A stretch of DNA of 64,000 bases from Patiriisocius marinus (GCF_008974325.1 NZ_BKCG01000006.1:124001-188000), one strand, 5' to 3'. Positions 39,601 to 49,922 are shown, counted from the first letter of the stretch. The notes: generated by a model from the letters alone, not told the origin. Numbers and translations: made by a program.

Positions 39601-41714
39601 GTGACCCTAATCCAATGATTACTTTTTCAGATTCTGTAGAGGATACTTGCGGTAACACTCAAATAATTACTCGTACTTGGTTTGCTGAAGATAGCTGTGG
39701 AAATGATATTGACTCTTGTGTTCAAATCATTACTACTGTAGATACTATAGCTCCAACAGTAGTTTGTCCTGAAAACATAGTGGTAGATACTGATGCTGGT
39801 CAATGTACAGCACTAGTTAATTTCGATCTTATGGAGGCTGATGATTGCGGAGATATTACTATTAATGTAATTAGTGGTCTGCCATCAGGTAGCGATTTCC
39901 CTGTGGGAACAACAACTAACGTATTAGAAATAGTTGATGGCTGCGGAAATATAACTGAATGTTCATTTACTGTTACTGTTGAAAACACCACTATCCCTGA
40001 AGCTATTTGCCAAAATATAACAGTGCAATTAGATGCATCAGGTATGGTAACAATTACAGCAGTTGATGTTACAGGCGGCGCAGGTACTGTATGCTCAAGC
40101 ACAAACGCAACTATTGATATTGATACTTTCGATTGTTCTAATATAGGAGATAACAATGTTGTACTTACAGTAGTAGATAGTGATGGAAACGAAGATAGCT
40201 GTACGGCAGTTGTTACTGTTGAAGATGTTATAGCTCCAGAAGCTATTTGTGCTCCTATCACAATAGAATTAGATGAAATGGGAATGGCTACTATCACTGG
40301 TGATATGATTGATGGCGGAAGTACAGATAATTGTGATACTGTTTCATTTGACGCAAGTGTAACTTCATTCGATTGCACTATGGTTGGTGACAATACAGTA
40401 ACACTAACAGTTACTGATGCAAATGGAAACAGTACGAGTTGTGATACTACTGTAACTGTAGTAGACAATATTATTCCTACAGCAATTTGCCAAAACATAA
40501 CAGTAGAATTAGATGCTGATGGAATTGCAACTATCGAAGCAAGTGAGATTGACAATGGTAGTTTTGATAACTGCGGAAATGTAACAGTTGAAATAGATGT
40601 TACTACATTTAATTGCGATAACATTGGTACTAATGATGTTGTTTTATTAGTTACAGATGACAATGGAAATACATCAGAATGTGATGCTGTGGTTACCATT
40701 ATAGATAATGTAGCTCCAGTTGCTATTTGTGCAAATATTACGATTGCACTCGATGAAGATTATATGGCGGAAATCGAAGCATTTGAAGTTGATGGAGGTA
40801 GCACAGACAATTGTGAAATAGTTTCGATGGAAATTGATGTATCTACATTCGATTGCTCTAATGTAGGTGATAACAATGTTGTTTTAACCTTAATAGATGG
40901 AAGTGGTAACATTTCAGAATGTACAGCAATAGTTACTGTTACCGAAGGTATTTTTGCTCCTAATGCAGTTTGTCAAAACGTAACTGTTACATTAGGTGAA
41001 GATGGAACAGGTATTGTAACACCTTCAGATTTTGATAATGGATCTACCGGAATACGTTGTTTCGACGGATTATCGATATCGCAGGATATATTTGATTGTG
41101 ATGATATAGGCGAAACAAACCAAGTATTATTTACAGTTACAAATGCTGCTGGAGATACTGATAGTTGTGTTGCATTTGTAAATGTAGTTGACGGTTTAGC
41201 TCCAGAGGTTGTTTGCCCAGAAGATCAAACAGTCACTTCTATAAATGGTCCTTACCAACTTCCTGATTATTTTGCTTTAGGCGAAGCTATCGCTACTGAC
41301 AACTGTACCAATCCAATAACAATTTATGAGCAAGACCCTATTCCAGGAACATTACTTGATGCAGGAACTCATATAATCACAATCACGGTTCAAGATGATA
41401 ACGGTTTTGAAGCAGAATGTTCATTTGAGTTAACAGTTGAAATTGTTTTAGGAACTGATACAAATACCGTTGCATTAAATACAATAACTCTCTACCCTAA
41501 CCCAGCAAATCAAAAAGTTACAATTGATAACCCACAAAATGCTCTAGTGGAAAAAGTTGCGATTTACGATATTACTGGAAGATTAGTAATTTCAGAAAAT
41601 GGGTTAATTAGTCAATCTAAAACAATTGATATCGCTTCATTACAATCAGGAACATATCTTGTTCTAATTGAAGGTGAAATAGGACAGATTACTAAACAAT
41701 TGATTAAAGAATAA
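36669..41714 (+). CDS. M36 (fungalysin-type) metallopeptidase with P-domain, HYR-like repeats and T9SS tail
   Basis: The 1681-residue secreted protease has a signal peptide (MKLRKLLSLLLILV...AFSQ) and an FTP/PepSY-like propeptide region to about 200. The M36 catalytic domain carries zinc ligands H422 and H426 (HEYVHG) and E450 (GEGWSDYYAL). A proprotein-convertase P-domain follows (about 715-860; LNVALDIEHTYVEDMIITL, WRIDYFSE). Cysteine-containing HYR-like repeats run from about 950 to 1590, and the T9SS type A sorting domain forms the end (LYPNPANQKVTI). It should digest extracellular protein at the surface. An incomplete, mutated copy of its 5' part lies at 50259-51014. Confidence 0.88.
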   Translation: MKLRKLLSLLLILVCFSAFSQKHSKAEQGISNISLKQLIEKKDNSFVITKENTSSTSGIRHVYLRQAINGIEVLGTESSIHLRADGSALKTYNSFVDNITATVKSSSASLTASQAIAAVAQNKGYNLNSLSVIETPTGTNRKSLYSKAGISKLDIPAKLVYFKDENNNTNLAWDLSIYETSSTNWFNYIVDASNGTILASYNWTLSCNILGNHEDHAHNNNETAFVGPLNNTAITIEDETALVGSYFVYPMPIESPNFGAASVVVDPDNAIASPFGWHDTDGTAGAEFTITRGNNVFAYEDGDNAGFSPDGGAALSFNFPINPTYTVGDQSESGIITNLFYWNNIIHDVTYQYGFDSASGNFQENTYGNGGLGNDSVNAEAQDGSGTCNANMGTGPDGASPTMQMYVCGDRDGDVDNGVIVHEYVHGVTTRLTGGANNANCLFNDEQMGEGWSDYYALMLTIDAADVATDARPMGTWLIGEGPNGNGIRTFPYSTDFAINSHTYDDINTESIPHGVGSVWAEMLWEMTWEIIAVEGFDPDIYNGTGGNNTALALVTEGLKLQPCSPGFVDGRDAILAADEALYGGSHACEIWAAFARRGLGFSASQGSSNSRSDGTEAFDLPPSFSSLEVIDEICLAGGIVTGLGGGSPTGGVYSGAGITDDGNGTTYTFDPSVAGAGNVTVSYSTIDFCTGAPGILMDDILVTDEPPVLICIGSGITVLDGSAENSPALNIEDLTTVSTTIEITEDFNITDLNVALDIEHTYVEDMIITLISPALTPVVIFDGNADGCSGNDLITLLDDESTNPLICGNPIAYNQLDYIPSNALAGFNGESTLGTWTLTIQDTFNGDPGILNNWRIDYFSEINSVPLDVTLDVNGTATINADQLLESVLLECGGYTVTAGTPLATTVTFTIPDIGLNNVDVLVTSDTGQTATCVAVVNVIENMDGGQAITCPEDVTIECGEDTSPANTGTATAVSNCDPNPMITFSDSVEDTCGNTQIITRTWFAEDSCGNDIDSCVQIITTVDTIAPTVVCPENIVVDTDAGQCTALVNFDLMEADDCGDITINVISGLPSGSDFPVGTTTNVLEIVDGCGNITECSFTVTVENTTIPEAICQNITVQLDASGMVTITAVDVTGGAGTVCSSTNATIDIDTFDCSNIGDNNVVLTVVDSDGNEDSCTAVVTVEDVIAPEAICAPITIELDEMGMATITGDMIDGGSTDNCDTVSFDASVTSFDCTMVGDNTVTLTVTDANGNSTSCDTTVTVVDNIIPTAICQNITVELDADGIATIEASEIDNGSFDNCGNVTVEIDVTTFNCDNIGTNDVVLLVTDDNGNTSECDAVVTIIDNVAPVAICANITIALDEDYMAEIEAFEVDGGSTDNCEIVSMEIDVSTFDCSNVGDNNVVLTLIDGSGNISECTAIVTVTEGIFAPNAVCQNVTVTLGEDGTGIVTPSDFDNGSTGIRCFDGLSISQDIFDCDDIGETNQVLFTVTNAAGDTDSCVAFVNVVDGLAPEVVCPEDQTVTSINGPYQLPDYFALGEAIATDNCTNPITIYEQDPIPGTLLDAGTHIITITVQDDNGFEAECSFELTVEIVLGTDTNTVALNTITLYPNPANQKVTIDNPQNALVEKVAIYDITGRLVISENGLISQSKTIDIASLQSGTYLVLIEGEIGQITKQLIKE

Positions 41715-41733
41715 AATCTATTATTAAGTATTT

Positions 41734-41769
41734 AAAATCCACCTTGAAAGAGGTGGATTTTTTTTTTAT
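41734..41769 (+). terminator. Terminator after the M36 peptidase gene
   Basis: AAATCCACCTT and AGGTGGATTT arms with a long T tract. Confidence 0.85.
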
Positions 41770-41826
41770 TATTTTCTTTTTTAATAGAAACATTCTGTTT
41801 GAAAAGTCTGTCGCTTAGAATTTTAA

Positions 41827-41860
41827 TAACTTTGAAAACGAACCTTTACAATCCCCCCCC
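41827..41860 (+). promoter_or_regulatory. -7 box and C8 homopolymer before the BspA-type gene
   Basis: A perfect -7 box TAACTTTG lies at 41827-41834. A run of eight C (41853-41860) ends one base before the ATG at 41862. In such AT-rich DNA this tract is conspicuous and sits where ribosomes bind. Slippage would alter leader length or initiation strength; this is inferred. Confidence 0.6.
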
Positions 41861-41861
41861 T

Positions 41862-44800
41862 ATGAAAGTTTTTTACTTTAGAACTTCCCTTCAATTTTTA
41901 TTTCTATTTATTACAAGTAGTATTTCAGCAACAACACTTAATTTCAGTTTAGCCGAAATATTAAATGAAACTAAAATTTCAGCTAAAAACGTACACATTT
42001 CACTTGATGAGGTTCTTGTAACTCAAACAATACCATTTGTTAGTGTTTGGGACACGGAACAAATAGGAACCTCAGCAGATAATCAAATAACAATACCAAT
42101 AAATCCTGCATTTACAAACTACAACTATACCATAGATTGGGGTGATGGAATGATGGATACAGGTGTAACTGGAGCAATTACTCACACATATGCAACACCA
42201 GATACTTACACGGTAAGCATTACGGGTACATTCCCTGCTATCTATTTTAATGGAACTGGAGATAGAAGAAAAATTATAGAAATTATTTCTTGGGGAAACA
42301 TACAATGGCAGAGTATGGAGAATGCATTTTATGGTTGTCAAAATCTTAATTTTGATGCTATTGCAGCACCAGATTTATCTCAAGTAACAAGTTTAAAAAA
42401 TATGTTTAGAAATGCCACTTTATTTAATGGTATTCTAAATGGATGGGATGTTAGTACTATTACAAACATTTCTGGTATGTTTCAAGACTGTGATACGTTT
42501 AATAGACCTTTAGATGCTTGGACTACAAATAGCATCACTGATATGTCATATACATTTGACGATGCGAATAATTTTAATGAACCTTTAGATAACTGGAATA
42601 CAGGATCTGTTACTACAATGGCTTCTATGTTTAGGTCTGCTAACGATTTTAATCAAAATATAAACAACTGGAATGTATCGCAAGTAACTAATATGAGTTC
42701 TATGTTTTATGCTTCTGACATGGCTTTCCCTCTAAACAGTTGGGATGTTTCGCAAGTAACATTAATGAACGAAATGTTTGGCAGTACTCCTTTCAACCAA
42801 CCTTTAGACTTGTGGCAGGTAGGAAATGTCACTGATATGAGTGGGATGTTTAGAAGTACCCCTTTTAATCAAAATATTGAGATATGGATTGTAAGTAGTG
42901 TTACCAATATGGCCAGTATGTTCGAACGAAATTACAGTTTTAACCAGCCTCTTAATGGTTGGGATGTATCGAGCGTAACTAATATGTCTAATATGTTTGC
43001 TGGTATATTTTCTAGTATAACAGCATTTGATCAACCATTAGACATTTGGGACGTAAGTAGTGTAACAGATATGAGTGATATGTTTGAATCATCATCATTT
43101 AATCAACCAATTGGTGATTGGGATGTATCAAGCGTTACAATTATGGCTGGTATGTTTGATACATCAAGTGCATTTAACCAACCTATTGAAGGATGGGATG
43201 TATCAAGCGTTACAAATATGGCAGAGATGTTTGACTCAGCTGTAAGTTTTAACCAACCACTTAATGCGTGGAATGTAGCTAATGTAAGTTCTATGAACTC
43301 TATGTTTCAAAATGCAAACTCATTTAATCAATTATTAGATTCTTGGGTTTTCAACACCAATATTAACTTGACTAGAATGTTTAGAAATGCTTCTGCATTT
43401 GATCAAAATCTAGGTTCTTGGAATATGACTATTGTTTCTAACGTATCGCAGATGCTAAATAACAGTGGCCTTTCAGAAACTAATTATAATAATACCTTAA
43501 TTGCTTGGGCTGCACAGGATGTTGTTGATGGATTAACACTTGGAGCGAACACTTTACTTTATTGTGATGGTAGATTTGCTAGACAAGATTTAATCGACAA
43601 TCAAGGTTGGACAATATTAGATGACGTATTTAACTGTAGCTTTGTTTTGTGTACAGACATTATATCACCAGAAGACGGTGACATTAATGTTCCAGAGAAT
43701 TTTAATCTTGTATGGGAGGAAGTAACTGCTGCAACAGGATATTACCTAACTGTAACAAAAGATACCGGCGGTACTGTTACAACACTATTAGACAATGTAA
43801 ATGTTGGTTTAATTACAACATACGATTTTCCTGTAGATTTTACTCCTGGAGATATTGTTACTGCAAAAGTAGTTCCTTTTAATGGTGAAGGAGCGGCAGA
43901 GGATTGTATTACTGAAACTTATACTATTATTGAATCTTGGATCAATAGTCCGGAAGCTTTTAAATTAACTTATAATACAAGTACAACAGATAGTAATACT
44001 ACTCCTGTAAATCAACTTAAAATATCAAAAAACAGTAGTTACACCTATAATTATTCTATTGACTGGGGTGATGATCAATTTAATAATAATGTAACACAAA
44101 CTATTACACACACTTACGATACACCTGGAACATATACTGTATCGATTATAGGAGATTACCCTGCACATTATTTTAATTATTCAAATACAGATAATATAAA
44201 ATTAATAACTATTGATCAATGGGGTTCTCAACAATGGCAAAGTATGGATCAATCATTTCTCAATTGTCAAAATATGACATATAACGCAAGTGATGTTCCC
44301 GATTTATCACAGGTTGAAAGTATGAGATCTACATTTTATCAATGTTTTCTCTTTGATGCAGATATTAATAATTGGAATGTTTCAAACGTGACTAACATGT
44401 CTAATTTATTTGCGGCTGCATTTGTTTTTAATAGCCCATTAAATAGTTGGGATGTGTCAAACGTAACTAATATGAGTGGATTATTTTTAGTTGCTCGAGA
44501 CTTTAATCAGCCTATTAATTCTTGGGATGTTAGTAGTGTTACTAATATGTACAGAATGTTTGATGGAAACGGTCAACCTCAAGCTTTTAACCAACCACTT
44601 AATGATTGGAATGTTGAAAATGTAATTGATATGGGATATATGTTTAGATATACCCCAAATTTCAATCAACCCCTAGATTTATGGGATGTTTCTAGTGTTA
44701 CAACCATGAACCGTATGTTTGAAAACGCTACTGCTTTTAATCAAAATATTGATTTTTGGAATGTTGAAAATGTAACAAACATGGATGCCATGTTTTCAAA

Positions 44801-47800
44801 TGCCGATGCATTTAACGAACCATTAAATTCTTGGAATGTTGAAAATGTTCTCACAATGAGATCAATGTTTCAAAGTACTAATGTTTTTAACCAACCACTT
44901 AACGACTGGAACACATTTTCTTGTGTTAATATGAGTTCGATGTTTCAAAATGCTGTAGCTTTTGATCAACCTTTAAACAATTGGGAAGTAGCTACTGTAA
45001 CAAATATGTCCTATATGTTTGATTCAAGTTTGGTTTTCAATCAAGATATAAGTGCTTGGAATGTTTCTCAAGTTACTAATATGACCTCCATGTTTGAGGA
45101 TGCATTTTTATTTGACCAACCTTTAGCTCCTTGGAATGTTAATTCTGTAGTGAATATGACTTCGATGTTTGAAGACGCTCAAGCATTTAATCAGCCTATT
45201 GGTGGCTGGGATGTAAGCGCAGTTGCTAATACAACTTCCATGTTTGAACGTGCGCAATTATTTGATCAACCATTAGAGAACTGGAATGTAAGTTCTGTTA
45301 CTATTATGGAATCTATGTTTGAAAGCGCTCAAGTTTTCAATCAAAATATTAATGATTGGGACGTTTCCTCCGTAACTAATACTAGATCAATGTTTGAAAA
45401 CTCCACTGTTTTCAACCAACCTCTTGGAGATTGGGATACAGGCGAAATATTAACAACTGAAAAAATGTTCAATGGTGCAAGTGCTTTTAATCAACCTATA
45501 AATACTTGGGACACATCTTTTGTAACTAACATGGAATCGATGTTTGAAGATGCTATTGCATATAATCAGGAATTGAACGATTGGAATGTAGCTTCTGTTC
45601 AAACTATGGAACGAATGTTTAAAGGTGCTTCTTTATTTAACCAAAACATTAACTCTTGGAATACTAGAGAGGTAACAACTATGGAGGAAATGTTTGAAGA
45701 CGCAATTGCTTTTAATGAACCATTAAACAATTGGCGTGTTAGAAACGTGACTAATATGTCTAGAATGTTTCAAAATGCAACCATGTTTAATCAAGAATTA
45801 AGTGAATGGGATTTAGAAGAAGTTGAAATGAGAGCTATGTTTAGATTAGCTTCAGCTTTTGATCAATATTTGGGTGACTGGAACTTGTCACAAACTACAA
45901 ACCTCAGCCAGATGCTTGATAATTCTGGGATGTCTAGAATGAATTATGATAATACAGTTATTGCTTGGGCAGAACAAGATGTACCTCTAGGACTTACATT
46001 AGGAGCTTTAAATGTTCCTTATTGTGATGCTTTTGAAGAACGTGAATCAATTATTGCAAACTATGGATGGACATTTTCTGGAGATGTTTTAGATTGTCCA
46101 ATCCCAGAATGCACACAATTAATATCTCCGTTTAACACAGAAATTGATGTTCCTGTAAATACAAACTTATCTTGGGAACCAGCGGTATTTGCAAGAGGCT
46201 ATAGACTTACTGCTACTTCAGTACCGACAAACACTAACAATGTTGTTGATATTGTATTAGTTGACCAAACATCTTATAATTTTATTAATGACTTTAGTGG
46301 TGGTGAAGTAGTTACCGTAACTATTGTTCCTTATAACGATACTGGTGAAGCAATGGGTTGTACTTCAGAAATATTCACAATAATAAATAGTCCTACTCCC
46401 ACTATTCCAGCATGTACTTCACTAACAAGTCCTTTGGATGGAGCTGTAGATGTTGCTGTCGACACAGACCTAAGTTGGAATCCTATTAGCAATGCTGACG
46501 GTTATAAAATTTCAGTAGGTACTACAACAGGAGGTATTGATATTCTTGATAATTTTAATGTTGGAAATGTTACAACTTATGATTTATTAAACGATCTCCC
46601 AGAAAACTCCATTATTTATATTACAATAACTCCTTTTAATGAAGTAGATGATGCAGCAAGTTGTACAGAAGAAAGTTTCACAACCGAAATAATACCAGTC
46701 CCTCCTATTTGTACAACTTTAACAAGCCCGCTTGATGGGACTATGGATGTTCCTTTAGATACAAACTTAACGTGGATGGCAGTACCTAATACCACTGGTT
46801 ATTTACTATCTGTAGGTACTACTCCTGGAGGTATTGAAGTCTTGAATTCAATAGACGTAGAGAACATTACTACGTATGATTTTATCACAGATCTTGATGA
46901 GGACCGCACTTATTATGTGAGAATAACTCCTTATAATAATGTAGGCGATGCTGCTAGTTGTACCGAAGAATCTTTCACTACTGAAACACCTTCAAATGTT
47001 ATTGCAATGTGCATGGATATCACAGTTCAGTTAGATGCAAGTGGTTCTGTAACGATTACACCTGCTAATATTGATGGCGGAAGTTCAGACCCAGATGGAC
47101 CAGTTATATTAACTATTGATACAACTAGTTTTGACTGTTCGAATATTGGATCTAATACTGTAACGCTTACTGTAACGGACAATGAAGGAAATATTGCTTC
47201 TTGTCAAGCTACCGTAACTGTTGAAGATAACGTAGCGCCAATTATAGATTGCTTAGATAATCAAACCGAAGAAATACAAGCAGATTGTATGTTTACAATA
47301 CCAGATTATACTGCTTTAGCAAACATTTCAGATAATTGCTCAAGCCCAAGTATTACTCAATCTCCAGCCGCTGGAACTTTGGTTGGAATTGGAATTACTG
47401 AAGTCACTATTGATGTAACCGATGGTACAAACCCAGTTTCATGCACATTTGAAATTGAAGTTTTAGATACTGTTGCGCCAGTAGTAAACTGCGCAGATAA
47501 TTTTACAGTTGAATTAGACGCTTCGGGAATGGCAAGTATTATAATTGCTGATATTGACTTAGGCGCTACTGATAATTGTGGCGTTAGTGTTATGATTGAC
47601 ATTACAGAATTTACCTGTGATAACCTAGGAGACAATACTGTTACGTTAACTGCTACAGATGGAAACGGACTTACAACAATGTGTACAACAATAGTTACTG
47701 TTACAGATCCATTGTTCGCCTGTAATGCACCTCCAGTTGCAGTATGCCAAGAGGTTATTGTTTCTGCAAATTCAGACTGTATGGGCGAAGCAGTATCATT

Positions 47801-49922
47801 AGATTTTGATGGTGGCTCTACCGACCCTGAAGGAGAAGCATTAACTTTTACAATACTACCTGAAGGTCCTTATCCATTAGGAATAACTGATGTTACTTTG
47901 ACGGTAAGTGACGGCGTACTAAACAGTAGTTGTACCACTACAATCACAGTTATTGATAACACTCCGCCTACCCTAACTTGTATTGATGAGCAAATAGTAG
48001 ATGCAGATTCTTTCTGTTCATTTACTATTCCTGATTATACTACAATGGTAACTGCTAGTGATAATTGCAGCACACTTACTGTTACACAATTTCCTGTAGC
48101 AGGAGCAATTGTTTCTAGCGGAACTACAGTTATTACTGTAATCGCTAATGATGGCACAAACCAAGTAAGTTGCTCATTTAATTTAGTAGTTAACGATGTT
48201 ACTACTCCAACTGCTAATTGCCAAGATATCACTGTTCAACTAGATGCTTCAGGAATAGCAACTATTGAAGCTGCTGATATTGATGGAGGAAGTATCGATT
48301 CCTGCGGAAATATTACAACAACAATAGATATCTCAACATTTGATTGTTCAAATATTGGTGATAATATAGTCACTCTTACAGTTACTGATGATTCAGGATT
48401 AGAAAGTATTTGTACCGCAATAGTTACGGTGGAGGATATATTTATTCCAGAAGCAGTATGCCAAAACATAACAGTTCAATTAGATGCTACAGGAGTTGCT
48501 TCTATTACTCCAGCTGACATTGACAACGGAAGCACAGATAATTGTGGTGTTCCTACACTTGAAATTGACGTTGCAACTTTTGATTGTTCTAATGTAGGTG
48601 ATAATCTAGTTACACTTACAGTTACAGATAATTTCGGAAATACAAATACGTGTATTGCTACAGTTACAGTTATTGACGATATAGCACCAGTTGCTAATTG
48701 CCAAAATATAACTGTTCAATTGGATGCTACTGGAGTTATTTCAATAACTCCTGCTGACATTGACAACGGTAGCACAGATAACTGCGGAAATGTCACAACA
48801 ACAATAAACATCAATACATTTGACTGCAGTAATGTAGGGGAAAATGAAGTAATTCTAACAGTAACTGATGCTAGTGGATTGTCTTCAACTTGCACTGCCA
48901 TAGTTACTGTAGAAGATAATGAAGCACCTATCGTTAACTGTCAAGATATTACTATTGAATTAGATGAAAACGGTATGGCTGCAATAACAGCCTTAGATAT
49001 TGATGGCGGAAGCACAGATCCTTGCGGTATCGCTACCACAGAAATTGATATCGACACTTTTGATTGTTCAAATTTAGGAGATAACAACGTAACACTTACT
49101 GTTACTGATATCAATGGAAACCAATCAAATTGTATTGCAATTGTCACAGTTATTGGGACTAGTGCTACACCAATTGCAGTTTGTCAAAACCTTACAGTTC
49201 CACTTGGTGCTGATGGTACAGCAACAATTGAAGCTTCTGCATTAAACGGAGGTTCTTCTGGAACCAGCTGCCCTGATAGTTATACCATAAGTGTTGATAC
49301 TTTTACTTGTGAAGATATCGGGACTCCTGTTCAAGTAGTATTTACAGTTACAAACGCACTTGGAGAAAGTGATAGTTGTGTTGCACTTGTAAATGTAGTT
49401 GACACCTTAGCTCCTGAAGTATTCTGCCCAGATGACCAAACAGTTATTTCTACAGGACCATATATGTTGCCAGATTATTTCGCAACTGGCGAAGCAATGG
49501 CTATTGATAACTGTACAGATCCTGTTACTGTCTTTGATCAAGAACCAAGTCCGGGAACTCCGCTTGAACAAGGGACCTACACAATTACACTTTCAGCGCA
49601 AGATTCGAATGGCTTTGAAAATGAATGTACTTTTGAGTTAACAGTAAATGATACGTTAGGAACAATTGACCTTGAACCAACTATCGCAACCGTACTACTC
49701 TACCCTAACCCTGCAAACAATGTTATTCGAATTAGTAACCCACAATTAATCCAATTAGAGAAAATAACTATTTACGATTTAAATGGAAGAGTTGTGTTAA
49801 CCGAAATTTTAAGTAATATTGAATCAAGTGCTATTGATGTTTCATTACTACAAAGTGCAACGTATCTAGTTACAATAGAAAGCGATGCAAGAACAATCAC
49901 TAAGCGAATGGTAAAAGAGTAA
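41862..49922 (+). CDS. Giant T9SS surface protein with two PKD + BspA/DUF285 repeat arrays, Fn3-like and HYR-like domains
   Basis: The ATG at 41862 gives a signal peptide (MKVFYFRTSLQFLFLF...SATT). A TTG 21 codons upstream is in frame but adds a non-signal extension across a C8 tract. The 2686-residue protein has a PKD-like domain (about 67-126), a first DUF285/BspA leucine-rich-like array (about 146-536; repeat core W-D-V-S-x-V-T-N-M-x-x-M-F), and an Fn3-like domain (about 596-690). A second PKD domain (about 696-766), a second longer array (about 786-1360), and three Fn3-like domains (about 1416-1708) follow. HYR-like repeats (about 1710-2600) and a T9SS type A tail complete it. It is likely a cell-surface adhesin; ligand unknown. 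Confidence 0.85.
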   Translation: MKVFYFRTSLQFLFLFITSSISATTLNFSLAEILNETKISAKNVHISLDEVLVTQTIPFVSVWDTEQIGTSADNQITIPINPAFTNYNYTIDWGDGMMDTGVTGAITHTYATPDTYTVSITGTFPAIYFNGTGDRRKIIEIISWGNIQWQSMENAFYGCQNLNFDAIAAPDLSQVTSLKNMFRNATLFNGILNGWDVSTITNISGMFQDCDTFNRPLDAWTTNSITDMSYTFDDANNFNEPLDNWNTGSVTTMASMFRSANDFNQNINNWNVSQVTNMSSMFYASDMAFPLNSWDVSQVTLMNEMFGSTPFNQPLDLWQVGNVTDMSGMFRSTPFNQNIEIWIVSSVTNMASMFERNYSFNQPLNGWDVSSVTNMSNMFAGIFSSITAFDQPLDIWDVSSVTDMSDMFESSSFNQPIGDWDVSSVTIMAGMFDTSSAFNQPIEGWDVSSVTNMAEMFDSAVSFNQPLNAWNVANVSSMNSMFQNANSFNQLLDSWVFNTNINLTRMFRNASAFDQNLGSWNMTIVSNVSQMLNNSGLSETNYNNTLIAWAAQDVVDGLTLGANTLLYCDGRFARQDLIDNQGWTILDDVFNCSFVLCTDIISPEDGDINVPENFNLVWEEVTAATGYYLTVTKDTGGTVTTLLDNVNVGLITTYDFPVDFTPGDIVTAKVVPFNGEGAAEDCITETYTIIESWINSPEAFKLTYNTSTTDSNTTPVNQLKISKNSSYTYNYSIDWGDDQFNNNVTQTITHTYDTPGTYTVSIIGDYPAHYFNYSNTDNIKLITIDQWGSQQWQSMDQSFLNCQNMTYNASDVPDLSQVESMRSTFYQCFLFDADINNWNVSNVTNMSNLFAAAFVFNSPLNSWDVSNVTNMSGLFLVARDFNQPINSWDVSSVTNMYRMFDGNGQPQAFNQPLNDWNVENVIDMGYMFRYTPNFNQPLDLWDVSSVTTMNRMFENATAFNQNIDFWNVENVTNMDAMFSNADAFNEPLNSWNVENVLTMRSMFQSTNVFNQPLNDWNTFSCVNMSSMFQNAVAFDQPLNNWEVATVTNMSYMFDSSLVFNQDISAWNVSQVTNMTSMFEDAFLFDQPLAPWNVNSVVNMTSMFEDAQAFNQPIGGWDVSAVANTTSMFERAQLFDQPLENWNVSSVTIMESMFESAQVFNQNINDWDVSSVTNTRSMFENSTVFNQPLGDWDTGEILTTEKMFNGASAFNQPINTWDTSFVTNMESMFEDAIAYNQELNDWNVASVQTMERMFKGASLFNQNINSWNTREVTTMEEMFEDAIAFNEPLNNWRVRNVTNMSRMFQNATMFNQELSEWDLEEVEMRAMFRLASAFDQYLGDWNLSQTTNLSQMLDNSGMSRMNYDNTVIAWAEQDVPLGLTLGALNVPYCDAFEERESIIANYGWTFSGDVLDCPIPECTQLISPFNTEIDVPVNTNLSWEPAVFARGYRLTATSVPTNTNNVVDIVLVDQTSYNFINDFSGGEVVTVTIVPYNDTGEAMGCTSEIFTIINSPTPTIPACTSLTSPLDGAVDVAVDTDLSWNPISNADGYKISVGTTTGGIDILDNFNVGNVTTYDLLNDLPENSIIYITITPFNEVDDAASCTEESFTTEIIPVPPICTTLTSPLDGTMDVPLDTNLTWMAVPNTTGYLLSVGTTPGGIEVLNSIDVENITTYDFITDLDEDRTYYVRITPYNNVGDAASCTEESFTTETPSNVIAMCMDITVQLDASGSVTITPANIDGGSSDPDGPVILTIDTTSFDCSNIGSNTVTLTVTDNEGNIASCQATVTVEDNVAPIIDCLDNQTEEIQADCMFTIPDYTALANISDNCSSPSITQSPAAGTLVGIGITEVTIDVTDGTNPVSCTFEIEVLDTVAPVVNCADNFTVELDASGMASIIIADIDLGATDNCGVSVMIDITEFTCDNLGDNTVTLTATDGNGLTTMCTTIVTVTDPLFACNAPPVAVCQEVIVSANSDCMGEAVSLDFDGGSTDPEGEALTFTILPEGPYPLGITDVTLTVSDGVLNSSCTTTITVIDNTPPTLTCIDEQIVDADSFCSFTIPDYTTMVTASDNCSTLTVTQFPVAGAIVSSGTTVITVIANDGTNQVSCSFNLVVNDVTTPTANCQDITVQLDASGIATIEAADIDGGSIDSCGNITTTIDISTFDCSNIGDNIVTLTVTDDSGLESICTAIVTVEDIFIPEAVCQNITVQLDATGVASITPADIDNGSTDNCGVPTLEIDVATFDCSNVGDNLVTLTVTDNFGNTNTCIATVTVIDDIAPVANCQNITVQLDATGVISITPADIDNGSTDNCGNVTTTININTFDCSNVGENEVILTVTDASGLSSTCTAIVTVEDNEAPIVNCQDITIELDENGMAAITALDIDGGSTDPCGIATTEIDIDTFDCSNLGDNNVTLTVTDINGNQSNCIAIVTVIGTSATPIAVCQNLTVPLGADGTATIEASALNGGSSGTSCPDSYTISVDTFTCEDIGTPVQVVFTVTNALGESDSCVALVNVVDTLAPEVFCPDDQTVISTGPYMLPDYFATGEAMAIDNCTDPVTVFDQEPSPGTPLEQGTYTITLSAQDSNGFENECTFELTVNDTLGTIDLEPTIATVLLYPNPANNVIRISNPQLIQLEKITIYDLNGRVVLTEILSNIESSAIDVSLLQSATYLVTIESDARTITKRMVKE
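42300..43500 (+). repeat. BspA/DUF285 repeat array 1
   Basis: About fourteen units of roughly 25 codons, each with the pattern FNQPLxxWxVSxVTxMxxMF, sometimes 2-3 codons shorter. The final unit ends in QMLNNSGLS and a capping segment (LIAWAAQDV). Confidence 0.85.
44220..45990 (+). repeat. BspA/DUF285 repeat array 2
   Basis: About twenty-two units of the same roughly 25-codon repeat, capped by QMLDNSGMS and VIAWAEQDV, parallel to array 1. Unit-to-unit identity is higher in codons for FNQP and MF than elsewhere. Confidence 0.85.
48950..49650 (+). repeat. 0.7-kb segment nearly identical to 56941-57641
   Basis: The two segments align at a constant offset of 7991 bp with only a handful of substitutions seen by eye, mostly silent (for example TTA/CTA and AAT/AAC), and no indel. 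They encode the last HYR-like repeats of the BspA-type and FG-GAP proteins. Confidence 0.9.

Noticed and set aside
42300-45990. CRISPR array or non-coding tandem repeats
   Set aside because: The repeats are in-frame protein repeats of about 25 codons with degenerate third bases, without spacers or cas genes.
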